Below are positions 16,900 to 25,823 of a stretch of DNA of 64,000 nt, piece after piece. A program made the translations under genes and the position numbers. How positions within the stretch are numbered: position 1 is the first letter of the stretch; the number at the start of each line of letters is the position of its first letter. Under the pieces are notes generated by a model. It saw only the letters and a list, made by a program, of their open reading frames with translations. It did no database searches and was not told the DNA's origin. This DNA is from Bauldia sp. (lineage in GTDB: Bacteria > Pseudomonadota > Alphaproteobacteria > Rhizobiales > Kaistiaceae), in contig NZ_JAGRLA010000034.1 in assembly GCF_020442045.1 (NCBI RefSeq), positions 1-64,000 on the forward strand. The letters are read 5' to 3'.

Positions 16900-19668
16900 C
16901 TACTCGGCCGCCGCCTCCTGAAGCCGCGGGGCCCTCCGCGGCGCGTGACCGATCGAATCGAGATGGACGGAGAAACGGGCGCCGCGGGACGGCGGCGTGT
17001 CCGTCCAGATGCGTCCGCCGTGGTGTTCGACGATGTGGCGGGAGATGGTGAGGCCGAGACCGCTGCCGGAGGGGCGCCCGGTGTTGCGGTCCCGTGCCTT
17101 GGCGAATTTCTCGAAGATCAGCTCGCGATCCTGCGGGCCGACGCCTTCGCCGTTGTCCATGACCTCGACGCGGTAGCCACCGTCGTCGGGGCGACCGACG
17201 ACCTCGACCCGGCCGTCCTCGGGCTCGGCGAATTTCGCGGCATTGGACAGGAGATTGATGAAGACCTGCATGAGCCGGTCGCGGTCGGCCAGCACGGGCG
17301 CCGCGGAGGGCAGGACAGCGACCTTGAGGTCGCATTGCCTTTCGCGAAAGAGCCCGCCGGTCGCGGCGACCGCATCCTCGAGGACGGCCGAGGGGTCGAC
17401 TTCGGCCATGCGCCATTCGGCCTGGCCCTGTTCGAGGCGGGTGAGATCGAGGATCGTGTCGAGCAACCGGGTGAGGCGCTGGGTCTCGCTGGAAATGATG
17501 TCGAGGAAGCGGTCGGCCTGTTCCTCCGAAACGTCGTGATCGCTGAGGATCTCCGAATAGGTGCGGATCGAGGTCAGCGGAGTGCGCAGCTCGTGGCTGA
17601 CCGTGGACAGGAAATCGTCCTTCAGGCGGTCGAGCTCCTTGAGCTGGGCATTGGCGCGGGTGAGTTCGAGGGCGGTTGCCTCGAGCTCGCGGGATTTCTG
17701 CTCCAGTTCGCGGCTGTGGGCGAGGACCTGATGGGTTTCCTCGAGGATAGCCACGACCTCGTCGAAGCCGAGAAGCTCGCCCTTGGCGATGGAGGCGACC
17801 ATGCCACGCGCCGAAGCCGCCCCGACGCTGCCGGCGAGCAGGCGCTCGACGAAGGCGATCAGATCGGCATCCGCCTCGGGCATGTCGCCGATCCTTTGGT
17901 TGTGGGCGGCGGCATAGTCACGAAAGGCGCGATCGGCCCGCTCCGTGCCGATGAAGCGCTGGAGAAGGGCGTGGAGCTCTTCGACGGCGGCCGACCGGCG
18001 CCACACCTGGGCCTCGGCCGGCGGCCGGCGGAAGACATCGACGAAGATCGCCGCCTGGATCCGCTCGAGGGTATCCTGCTTCGAGAAGAGCGACACCAGG
18101 ACGTAGGCCGCGATATTGATCGTCAGGCTCCAGAAGAGCGCATGGGTGAGGGGTTCCCACCCGTCGAGCCCGAACAGGGCTTCCGGGCGAAGCGCGCCGA
18201 TTCCCCACGGGCCGGCATCGAGGATCGCGTTGCTGAACAGGCCGCTTCGGGCAAGCAACGGCACCAGCATGGTGTAGGCCCAGGTCAGGAAGCCGAGGAC
18301 CAGGCCGGCCTGCGCGCCGGCGCGGGTGCCGTTTTTCCAGAACAGGGCGCCGATGATGGCGGGAAAGAACTGCGCGGCAACGGCGAAGGAGACGAGGCCG
18401 ATCTGGGCGAGGGGACCGGATTCGCCGGTCAGCCGGTAATAGGCATAGCCGAGCAGCAGAACGACGAAGATGGCGACGCGGCGAATATAGAGAAGCGGGG
18501 TCGCGAGGTTGCCGCGATCCTCCAGCCGCAGCCACTTGATCCTGAGGAGGACCGGCATGACGAGGTCGTTGCAGATCATGGTCGAGAGGGCAATCGCCGC
18601 GACCACGACCATTGCCGTCGCCGACGAAAGACCGCCGATGAAGGCAAGCAGCGCGAGACCATCATGGCCCTGTGCCATCGGGACGGTCAGCACGTAGAAA
18701 TCCGGGTTGGCGCCGGTCGGCAGCAACGTGACCCCGGCCGCCGCGATCGGCAGCACGAAGAGGCTCATCAGGAAGAGGTAGGTCGGAAACAGCCATGAAG
18801 CCGTCGACAGGTGCCGCTCGTCCACATTCTCGACGATGGTGATGTGAAACTGGCGCGGCAGGCAGACGATCGCGGCCATCGACAGGAAGGTCATGGTCAG
18901 AAAACGCGATGCACCATTCTCGGGAAACCGGGTCAGGCTCTCCCAGCCGGCGGAAGCGGCTGCCTGTCCGGCGCCTGGGAGGACGCTGCTGCCGAAGGCG
19001 AAAACCGCGAAGAAGCCGACTGCGAGGAAAGCCAGAAGCTTGACACAGGACTCGAAGGCGATGGCCGCGACCATGCCTTCGTGATGTTCGTTGGCGTCGA
19101 TGTGACGCGTGCCGAAGAGGATGGCGAAAATCGCCATGCCGACGGCGGTGAGGAATGCCGCGTCGGTCAGCGTCACCGCCGGCGAGTCGGTCAGGGCGAT
19201 GGCAAGGTCGGGCGAGGATTCGTAGCTGACGAGCACGGCGAAGCTGGTCGACACCGCCTTAAGCTGGAGCGCGATATACGGCATCGTGCCGAGCATGGCG
19301 ATGACGGTGACGATCATGCCGAGGCTGGCGCTCTTGCCGTATCGGGAGGCGATGAAGTCGGCGATCGAGGTGATCCGTTGCGACTTGCTGATCCGTGCGA
19401 TCTTGCGGAGGAGGAACCACCAGCCGAGAAAGATGATGGTCGGGCCGGTATAGATCGTCAGGAACTCGATGCCGCGCCGGGCGGCCGTGCCGACCGCGCC
19501 GTAGAAGGTCCACGACGTGCAATAGACCGCGAGCGAGAAGGTGTAGACGACCGGTGAGCGGATCAGGCTGCGACCGGCATCAGCGCGGCGATCGCCGTAC
19601 CAGGCGATCGCGAATAGCAGGCCCAGATAGGCGAGGGCGACCGCGACGATGGTGGCGGTGTTCAGCAT
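16900..19668 (-). CDS. Sodium:solute symporter-sensor histidine kinase fusion (CbrA-like)
   Basis: A 922-residue inner-membrane protein. Residues 1-530 form a sodium/solute symporter-type module with about 13 membrane helices. A STAC-like linker occupies about 560-650 and a coiled coil about 645-688. The HisKA domain has SHELRTPLTSIRTYSEIL with phospho-accepting His692. The HATPase domain is intact, with N-box NLLSNAAKF near 806, DNGEGVG at 838 and GSGLGLTISRH at 868. In CbrA the symporter part carries solute and may couple transport to kinase activity. No PAS domain is evident here, unlike Pseudomonas CbrA. The gene starts three bases after a small membrane protein gene and belongs with the receiver gene upstream. 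Confidence 0.93.
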   Translation of the reverse strand: MLNTATIVAVALAYLGLLFAIAWYGDRRADAGRSLIRSPVVYTFSLAVYCTSWTFYGAVGTAARRGIEFLTIYTGPTIIFLGWWFLLRKIARISKSQRITSIADFIASRYGKSASLGMIVTVIAMLGTMPYIALQLKAVSTSFAVLVSYESSPDLAIALTDSPAVTLTDAAFLTAVGMAIFAILFGTRHIDANEHHEGMVAAIAFESCVKLLAFLAVGFFAVFAFGSSVLPGAGQAAASAGWESLTRFPENGASRFLTMTFLSMAAIVCLPRQFHITIVENVDERHLSTASWLFPTYLFLMSLFVLPIAAAGVTLLPTGANPDFYVLTVPMAQGHDGLALLAFIGGLSSATAMVVVAAIALSTMICNDLVMPVLLRIKWLRLEDRGNLATPLLYIRRVAIFVVLLLGYAYYRLTGESGPLAQIGLVSFAVAAQFFPAIIGALFWKNGTRAGAQAGLVLGFLTWAYTMLVPLLARSGLFSNAILDAGPWGIGALRPEALFGLDGWEPLTHALFWSLTINIAAYVLVSLFSKQDTLERIQAAIFVDVFRRPPAEAQVWRRSAAVEELHALLQRFIGTERADRAFRDYAAAHNQRIGDMPEADADLIAFVERLLAGSVGAASARGMVASIAKGELLGFDEVVAILEETHQVLAHSRELEQKSRELEATALELTRANAQLKELDRLKDDFLSTVSHELRTPLTSIRTYSEILSDHDVSEEQADRFLDIISSETQRLTRLLDTILDLTRLEQGQAEWRMAEVDPSAVLEDAVAATGGLFRERQCDLKVAVLPSAAPVLADRDRLMQVFINLLSNAAKFAEPEDGRVEVVGRPDDGGYRVEVMDNGEGVGPQDRELIFEKFAKARDRNTGRPSGSGLGLTISRHIVEHHGGRIWTDTPPSRGARFSVHLDSIGHAPRRAPRLQEAAAE

Positions 19669-19671
19669 CCT

Positions 19672-19929
19672 TCAGGCGCCATTGCCGGGGGCAGCTTCAT
19701 CGGTGCGGTCCCTCCCGCGCCCGGCCATATGCCTCGACAACAACCCTCCGGCGATGATCGCCGCGAGCCAGAGGCCGAAGCAGTAGATATGCAGCAGCGG
19801 GATGCCGAAGACGAAGACCGGCACGTCGAAGATGGTAACGATCGGAGGCGTCAGCAGGATCAGTGTCAGCGCCGGCAGGACGAAGGCCCGGTCGGTCAGC
19901 CTGGCCTCGGGTGGTGAGGCGGGGGTCAC
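19672..19929 (-). CDS. Small membrane protein between receiver and transporter-kinase
   Basis: An 85-residue protein starting at GTG 19929, which overlaps the stop of the receiver gene (GTGA), and ending three bases before the kinase start. It has two hydrophobic helices: about residues 13-35 (FVLPALTLILLTPPIVTIF) and 38-62 (VFVFGIPLLHIYCFGLWLAAI). The C-terminal tail is hydrophilic. Similar two-helix proteins often accompany sodium/solute symporters as accessory subunits. By position it may assist the symporter domain of the kinase; this is inference. I do not recognise the family with certainty. Confidence 0.78.
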   Translation of the reverse strand: MTPASPPEARLTDRAFVLPALTLILLTPPIVTIFDVPVFVFGIPLLHIYCFGLWLAAIIAGGLLSRHMAGRGRDRTDEAAPGNGA

Positions 19930-20309
19930 TCGACCGCTCCCCTGGCGATGAGCGCCTGGACGCGTTCGACGACGTCGCGATTGGAGAACGGCTTGGTCAC
20001 ATAATCGTCGACCCCGAGCTCCAGCGCCTTGCGCTTGTCCTTCTCGTGGCCCCTGGCGGTGAGCATGATGATGCGGGGAAGCGGATCGGTCCCGAGATTC
20101 TTCAACGCGGCAACGACTTCGAAGCCGTCGAAGCCGGGGAGCATGATGTCGAGGACGATGACATCCGGCTTGATCCGCCGCGCCGTCTCGACGGTCGAGG
20201 GGCCGTCGCGGGCGACAGTGACGTCCAGCCCGGCGCGCTGCATCAGAAATGTCAGCGCCTCGGCCAGATTGCGCTCGTCCTCGGCCACGAGAACAGAACC
20301 AGCTGCCAC
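19926..20309 (-). CDS. Stand-alone response regulator (CheY-like receiver)
   Basis: A 127-residue receiver with no output domain. The acidic pocket is Glu10/Asp11, the phosphorylation site Asp54 (VIVLDIMLPGFDG), the switch residue Thr84 (MLTARG) and the conserved Lys106 (VTKPF). All are intact, so phosphorylation is expected. It is encoded immediately upstream of the transporter-kinase and is its probable partner. Having no DNA-binding domain, it must act through another protein. The neighbouring ScfR-type regulator with a kinase-like helix pair is the obvious candidate. Confidence 0.93.
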   Translation of the reverse strand: MAAGSVLVAEDERNLAEALTFLMQRAGLDVTVARDGPSTVETARRIKPDVIVLDIMLPGFDGFEVVAALKNLGTDPLPRIIMLTARGHEKDKRKALELGVDDYVTKPFSNRDVVERVQALIARGAVE

Positions 20310-20384
20310 GGCTTCCCCACTTTCGGCGGCGTTTCACGCCGCCTTGTCATTTTATGCAGGGCGGATGGTAGCCTTGAAAACGCA

Positions 20385-21938
20385 TCATGTCATGGGAGCC
20401 GCGCCCGGCACGGGGAGATGCTCGAAGGCCCGCTGCTCGCAGTCGTCCCGCGGGCACTGGCGGCAGGTGACGCCGACCGGGACGGCGTGGTCGAGGTTTT
20501 CGCGGTCGAGGCCGTCGGCGTAGACGAAGCGATCCGCGTTCGCGGCCGCGGCGCCGATCATGACGGCGTGGTGGCTGCCGAACAGCCCCGATCCCGGCGG
20601 CGGCGTGCAGGTCGAGGCGATGAACAGATAGACTTCATCGTCGGGCAGCCGGACGAATTGACTGACGATGCGACCGGGCGCGACAAAGGCGTGATGGACG
20701 ATCCAGCGGGGACAGGCGCCGCCATATCGCGGCAGGCGAAGCCCCGAGGCGCTGAACCGCTTGGAGATATTGCCGGCGATGTCGGCGCGGAGAAAGTGAA
20801 GCGGCACGCCTTCCGCGCCCTGCCGCCGAAGCGTTGCGAGGCGATGGCAGACCTGCTCGAAGCCGGCATTGTAGCGGGCTCCGAGGCGCTGGATATCGTG
20901 GCGTGTCTCGGATGCCGCGGCAGCGAAGGGCGCATAGGGCATGAGAAGAGCGGCGGCGAAATAGTTGGCGAGCGCCCGCTTGAGGCGCTTCTCCGTCTCC
21001 GCTGACGAAACGTTCGCGCTGCCTGTCACCGCGTCAAGCTCGTCGGCGAATTCGAGCTCGCCGATCAGACGGGCAAGCCTGAAGCGGGCGCTGCCTTGAC
21101 CAAGCGTGTCGGCGAGGAAGAAGCGCTTCCCCACAGTCTCGAACCGTTCGCCGGACGTCCCCTGGGTCGGGCCGCGCAGGACCGACACCCCGTGCCGATC
21201 CTTCAGATAGGCGGACAGGGAGGCCGCGTCGTCCGCGGGCACCACACCGCGTAGCCGCTCGGCCGCGGCCTCCAGGCGGGGAAAGTGGTTGGCGCGGTCC
21301 GATACAAAGTCCTCGATCTCCTCGCGCGGCGAGGGGCGCGGACGGCGGGCGCCGCGACCGCCAAGGAAGTCAAACAGATCGCCGGCCTGTGCAGCGAGGC
21401 GCTCGCTTTCGTCAACCAGCGTGTGGACGAAACGCCGACGTTCGTCGTCGCTGAGATCACCGTGATCCTTCAGGATTTCGGAATAGGACCGGATCGTCGT
21501 GATCAGCGCCAGGATCTGCTGGCTCGCCTCGGCCAAGAAGGATTCCTCTCCGAGCCGTTCGCCGATCAGGTCGGAGCGCATGCGCGCCTCGGAATAGGCG
21601 CGGAACAGGGCAAGGATGGCGCGGGCCGACTTCGGGCTCGAGGCGACGATGTCGCTGACCTCGCGCTGATCGAGGTCGATACCGTCGAGCGCCGAATCGG
21701 CTGCCACCTCGCCGAGCTCCGCGATCAGCCGCGCTTCCTCCGTTCCCGCCAATGCGCGACTGTCGAGATCGAGCTCCGCTGCGATGCGGTTGAGCAGGGT
21801 TCCGCCGATCGCCCGCTTGTTGTGTTCGATCAGGTTCAGGTAGCTCGGCGAGATTTCGACGCGCGCGGCAAGCGCCACCTGGGACAGCGCAACTTCCTGG
21901 CGACGCTTGCGAATCCTCTGGCCGATCGGTGCGCGCAT
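20385..21938 (-). CDS. ScfR/PrpR-type short-chain fatty acyl regulator with pseudo-HisKA insert
   Basis: A 517-residue transcription factor. Residues 8-62 are a XRE-type helix-turn-helix (LSQVALAARVEISPSYLNLIE). Residues 65-130 and 200-517 match the short-chain fatty acyl regulator family (MtPrpR, RamB, ScfR), including NYFAAALLMPYAPF and the C-terminal cysteines C409, C444, C492, C495 and C500. In mycobacterial PrpR, cysteines carry an iron-sulfur cluster. Between these parts, residues 134-192 (EASQQILALITTIRSYSEIL, then DLSDDERRRF..DESERL) look like a histidine-kinase DHp helix pair, with Gln140 where the phospho-His would be. The family normally controls propionate or acetate catabolism, and prpE lies in the same gene run. 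The gene is divergent from the ABC importer. Confidence 0.9.
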   Translation of the reverse strand: MRAPIGQRIRKRRQEVALSQVALAARVEISPSYLNLIEHNKRAIGGTLLNRIAAELDLDSRALAGTEEARLIAELGEVAADSALDGIDLDQREVSDIVASSPKSARAILALFRAYSEARMRSDLIGERLGEESFLAEASQQILALITTIRSYSEILKDHGDLSDDERRRFVHTLVDESERLAAQAGDLFDFLGGRGARRPRPSPREEIEDFVSDRANHFPRLEAAAERLRGVVPADDAASLSAYLKDRHGVSVLRGPTQGTSGERFETVGKRFFLADTLGQGSARFRLARLIGELEFADELDAVTGSANVSSAETEKRLKRALANYFAAALLMPYAPFAAAASETRHDIQRLGARYNAGFEQVCHRLATLRRQGAEGVPLHFLRADIAGNISKRFSASGLRLPRYGGACPRWIVHHAFVAPGRIVSQFVRLPDDEVYLFIASTCTPPPGSGLFGSHHAVMIGAAAANADRFVYADGLDRENLDHAVPVGVTCRQCPRDDCEQRAFEHLPVPGAAPMT

Positions 21939-21961
21939 GGCTGGTCGCGATCCCTGAAAAT

Positions 21962-22009
21962 GTCACAATTTTACAGAGTTAGCAGTCACAATGCAATATT
22001 TTTACAAAA
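21962..22009. promoter_or_regulatory. Candidate operator for the ScfR-type regulator
   Basis: In the AT-rich stretch before the regulator start there are two copies of a TTTTACA(G/A)A element, at 21969-21977 and 22000-22008, spaced 31 bases (three helical turns). GTCACAAT also occurs twice, at 21962 and 21985. Related regulators bind AT-rich elements near their own promoters. This is a sequence inference; the site could control the regulator, the divergent importer, or both. Confidence 0.4.
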
Positions 22010-22140
22010 TTCCTTAGAATAATCAATAGGTTGTTGACTGTTTGACACCATCCGTCGAGCATTGGGGCAATTGGGGAAAGAACAACAAGACGACGGGACG
22101 CCCCCACGCCCCAAGCTCATTGGAAACGCCGGAGGACCAT

Positions 22141-23550
22141 ATGACCGACCGCAAGTCGCGGCTCCATACGCCGCTATCCCGCCGCTCGATCCTCAAGGGA
22201 TCGCTCGCCTCGACCACCGCGCTTGGCGCATTCGCGCTGACCGGCGGTGGGCCGCTCCACTTCGTTCGCAATGCCTGGGCGGAAGAACAGCCCATCGGCA
22301 ACTTCCCGGCCAAGACCTCCGGGTCCAGCATCACGCTGGGTTTCAACGTCCCGCAAACCGGCGCCTATGCCGACGAGGGCGCGGACGAGCTGCGCGCCTA
22401 TCAGCTCGCCGTGAAGCACCTCAACGGCGAGGGCGATGGCGGCATGCTCAACACCATGGCGCCGAAAGCGCTCAAGGGTAACGGCATTCTCGGCAAGAAG
22501 GTCGAGTTCGTCACCGGCGACACCCAGACCAAGTCGGACGCCGCGCGCGCATCGGCCAAGCGGATGATCGAGAAGGACGGCGCCATCATGGTGACCGGCG
22601 GATCGTCGTCCGGCGTCGCGGTCGCCGTGCAGTCGCTCTGCCAGGAGATGGGCATCATCTTCATGTGCGGCCTGACCCACTCCAACGACACCACCGGCAA
22701 GGATCGCCGGCGCTACGGCTTCCGCCACTTCTTCGATGCCTATATGTCCGGCGAGGCACTCGCGCCGGTGCTCGCCGAGCAATATGGCAAGGACCGCGTC
22801 GCCTATCACCTGACCGCCGACTATACCTGGGGCTGGACCCAGGAGGAGTCGATCAAGAACGCGACCGAAGCCCTCGGCTGGAAGACGGCGGCTGCCGTCC
22901 GGACTCCGCTCGGCGCTGGCGACTTCTCGCAGTATATCACGCCGGTGCTCAATTCCGGCGCCGACGTGCTGATCCTGAACCACTACGGCAAGGACATGGT
23001 CAACTCGCTGACCCAGGCCGTGCAGTTCGGGCTTCGCGACAAGCAGGCCAACGGCAAGAATTTCGAGGTCGTCGTACCGCTGTTCTCACGCCTGATGGCG
23101 CAGGGCGCGGGCGACGCGATCAAGGGCATTCTCGGTACCACCAACTGGCACTGGTCGCTGACCGACGATGGCAGCAAGGCCTTCGTCAAGTCGTTCGGCC
23201 AGGAATATGGCAATCCGCCGTCGCAGGCCGCACAGACCTGCTACGTGCAGACGCTGCTCTATGCCAACGCCGTCGAGACCGCCGGCACCTTCTATCCGCC
23301 GGAAGTCATCAAGACGCTTGAGGGATTCGAGTTCGACGGCATGGGCAACGGCCCGACCCTCTACCGCGCCGAGGACCACCAGTGCTTCAAGGACGTGCTG
23401 GTGGTGCGCGGGAAGGAGAACCCGTCCAACCAGTTCGACCTTCTCGAAATCGTGAAGATCGTGCCGCGGGCGGATGTCACCTACGATCCCAATATCCCGG
23501 CGTTCAATCCGGACGGCAACGCCGAACTCGGCCCGTATATCCCGGGCTGA
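22141..23550 (+). CDS. Branched-chain-type ABC transporter substrate-binding protein
   Basis: A periplasmic type I solute-binding protein of 469 residues. ATG 22141 has GGAGG at 22131-22135. The N-terminus carries a twin-arginine-like signal (SRRSILKGSLAS, hydrophobic stretch, cleavage near RNAWA), unusual for this family. The mature part has the Peripla_BP_6 fold: LGFNVPQTGAYADEG, MVTGGSSSGVAVAVQ, and YVQTLLYANAVETAG. It is longer than typical LivK/LivJ proteins (about 345-370 mature residues). The substrate cannot be read from sequence; it may be an amino acid, amide or carboxylate. The permease and ATPase genes follow in one operon. Confidence 0.9.
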   Translation: MTDRKSRLHTPLSRRSILKGSLASTTALGAFALTGGGPLHFVRNAWAEEQPIGNFPAKTSGSSITLGFNVPQTGAYADEGADELRAYQLAVKHLNGEGDGGMLNTMAPKALKGNGILGKKVEFVTGDTQTKSDAARASAKRMIEKDGAIMVTGGSSSGVAVAVQSLCQEMGIIFMCGLTHSNDTTGKDRRRYGFRHFFDAYMSGEALAPVLAEQYGKDRVAYHLTADYTWGWTQEESIKNATEALGWKTAAAVRTPLGAGDFSQYITPVLNSGADVLILNHYGKDMVNSLTQAVQFGLRDKQANGKNFEVVVPLFSRLMAQGAGDAIKGILGTTNWHWSLTDDGSKAFVKSFGQEYGNPPSQAAQTCYVQTLLYANAVETAGTFYPPEVIKTLEGFEFDGMGNGPTLYRAEDHQCFKDVLVVRGKENPSNQFDLLEIVKIVPRADVTYDPNIPAFNPDGNAELGPYIPG

Positions 23551-23651
23551 TCGAAGGGAAACCGATGTCGGCCGCGCACCGACGCGGCCGGCATCGCACC
23601 TGGCAATGCCGATCCGGTGGCGCGGACTTCCGCGGATCGGCGATCGCGTGA

Positions 23652-24677
23652 GTGAAAGACTTGGACGCGCTTGTTCTTCAGCTCCTGAACGGTCTCGACA
23701 AGGGCGGCGCCTACGCGCTGATCGCCCTCGGGCTGACGCTGGTCTTCGGCACGCTGGGGGTCGTCAACTTCGCGCATGGCGCGCTCTTCATGCTGGGGGC
23801 CTTCTGCGCGGTGGCCGTCCAGCAACTGCTGACGCTCTCGGCCCAGGTGAAGGACCCGTCGGTCACTTTTTTCGAAGCCTTCAAGGAAGTGCCGTATCTG
23901 GAGATATGGTTCGGCGATGCGGGGACGGCGATCATCGCCTGGTCGCTGCCGTTGTCGATCCTGATCGCCATACCGGTGATGCTGCTCATCGGCTGGGCGA
24001 TGGAACGAGGCCTGATCCGGTTCTTCTACAAGCGCTCCCATGCCGAACAGATCCTCGTGACCTTCGGTCTGGCCATCGTCCTTCAGGAGATCATCCGCAT
24101 CTGGTTCGGCGCCAATCCGATCCCGGTCGCGGCGCCGCCGATCGTCTCGGGCAGCGCCGATATCGGCGACTGGCTCGGTCTCGGTCCGGGCGTCGTCTAT
24201 CCCTGGTGGCGGCTGATCTACTTCCTCTTCTCGGCGATCATCCTGGCCGCCGTCTTCGGTTTCCTGCAGTTCACCACCTACGGCATGGTGGTGCGCGCCG
24301 GAATGCGTGACCGCGATACCGTCGGGCTCCTCGGCATCAACATCCAGCGCCGCTTCACGGCGGTGTTCGGCATCGCCGCGGTCGTCGCCGGCCTCGCCGG
24401 GCTGATGTATACGCCGATCGTGCCGCCCAACTATTCGATTGGGATGGACTTCCTCGTGCTGTCCTTCGTCGTCGTGGTGGTCGGCGGGATGGGATCGCTC
24501 GGCGGCGCGGTGGTTGCCGGCTTCCTGCTCGGTATCCTCCAGTCATTCGCCTCGATGAACGAGGTCAAGGCGATCTTCCCCGGCATCGACCAGATCATCA
24601 TCTACCTGGTCGCGGTCATCATCCTTCTGGTCCGTCCGCGCGGCCTCATGGGACGTGCCGGCGTCATGGAGTCGTGA
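23652..24677 (+). CDS. livH: Branched-chain-type ABC transporter permease (LivH family)
   Basis: A membrane permease of 341 residues with about eight to nine hydrophobic helices. The family signature is the N-terminal [33 protein letters not shown] region (residues about 11-44) and [21 protein letters not shown] near the C-terminus. GTG 23652 follows the binding-protein gene by about 100 bases. It contains an extra loop (about 65-90) between the second and third helices. The stop overlaps the next start by four bases. Confidence 0.93.
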   Translation: MKDLDALVLQLLNGLDKGGAYALIALGLTLVFGTLGVVNFAHGALFMLGAFCAVAVQQLLTLSAQVKDPSVTFFEAFKEVPYLEIWFGDAGTAIIAWSLPLSILIAIPVMLLIGWAMERGLIRFFYKRSHAEQILVTFGLAIVLQEIIRIWFGANPIPVAAPPIVSGSADIGDWLGLGPGVVYPWWRLIYFLFSAIILAAVFGFLQFTTYGMVVRAGMRDRDTVGLLGINIQRRFTAVFGIAAVVAGLAGLMYTPIVPPNYSIGMDFLVLSFVVVVVGGMGSLGGAVVAGFLLGILQSFASMNEVKAIFPGIDQIIIYLVAVIILLVRPRGLMGRAGVMES

Positions 24678-25819
24678 CGATGGAACGGACATCCGCCAGC
24701 CGCGACCTCATACTCATGGTGGTGTTCACCGCGGCCGTCCTGTCGATGCCGATCTGGCTGGCGCCGATCGGCGCCGGCTATCCGGATCTTCTCCAGAAGT
24801 TCGCGATCTTCGGGATCTTCGCGATCGGCTTCAACATCCTGTTCGGACTGACCGGCTATCTGTCCTTCGGACATGCCGCGTTTCTCGGCGTCGGCTCCTA
24901 CACGGCGGTGTGGACGTTCAAGCTGGTGTCCATGAACATCCTGCCGGCGATCATCTTCTCGATCATACTCGCCGGTCTGTTCGCGCTCGCCATCGGCTAT
25001 GTGAGCCTGAGGCGCACCGGCATTTATTTCTCGATCCTGACGCTGGCTTTCGCCCAGATGGCCTACAATCTCGCCTATTCGGTGCTGACGCCGATCACCA
25101 ACGGCGAGACCGGCTTGCGGGTGCTGCGCGACGATCCGCGCATCCTCGACCGGGTGCTCGGCATCGAGCCTGGCGACGTGCTGCCGACGCCGGAGCTCTT
25201 CGGTCTCCGGACCATCGGCTACGAGGGCTTCTACATTTGCGCGGTGTTCCTGATCATCGCCTTCTTCATCGCCCTGAAGATCACGCGATCGCCCTTCGGA
25301 CTGGCGCTGCGGGGGATCAAGTCGAACCAGTCGCGAATGAACTATGCCGGCTTCAACACGCGCCCCTATACGCTTGCGGCTTTCGTCATCTCCGGCATGT
25401 TCGCCGGGCTGGCCGGGGCGCTGATGGCGGTAACCGATCCGCTGGCCGGCGCGGAGCGGATGCAATGGACGGCGTCCGGTGAGATCGTGCTGATGACGAT
25501 CCTCGGCGGCGCCGGCACGCTGATCGGGCCGATCCTCGGCGCCGGCATCATCAAATATTCCGAGAACATATTCTCGGCCTTCAACGAGCAGAACCTTCAC
25601 CAGGCTTTCAGCTTCCTTCCCGACCCCGTCCAGGACGCCGCCGTCTCGATCGCTTCCATGTTCGTCGGCGAGGGCTGGCACCTGACGCTCGGCATCATCT
25701 TCATGCTGATCGTCATCTTCCTGCCGGGCGGGGTGATGGAGGGCTTCGGACGAATCGTCAAATGGACGCGGAAGCCGCCCGCGCCGCGGGCGACGCAAGA
25801 AGTGCGGACGGCGGGGTAG
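24674..25819 (+). CDS. livM: Branched-chain-type ABC transporter permease (LivM family)
   Basis: The second permease subunit, 381 residues, about ten membrane helices. It has [25 protein letters not shown] at about 50-75 and the permease motif [15 protein letters not shown] at about 215, which couples to the ATPases, then [22 protein letters not shown] 24674 overlaps the livH stop; ATG 24680 two codons later is also possible. The C-terminus is a basic cytoplasmic tail. Confidence 0.93.
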   Translation: MTMERTSASRDLILMVVFTAAVLSMPIWLAPIGAGYPDLLQKFAIFGIFAIGFNILFGLTGYLSFGHAAFLGVGSYTAVWTFKLVSMNILPAIIFSIILAGLFALAIGYVSLRRTGIYFSILTLAFAQMAYNLAYSVLTPITNGETGLRVLRDDPRILDRVLGIEPGDVLPTPELFGLRTIGYEGFYICAVFLIIAFFIALKITRSPFGLALRGIKSNQSRMNYAGFNTRPYTLAAFVISGMFAGLAGALMAVTDPLAGAERMQWTASGEIVLMTILGGAGTLIGPILGAGIIKYSENIFSAFNEQNLHQAFSFLPDPVQDAAVSIASMFVGEGWHLTLGIIFMLIVIFLPGGVMEGFGRIVKWTRKPPAPRATQEVRTAG

Positions 25820-25823
25820 GGGG

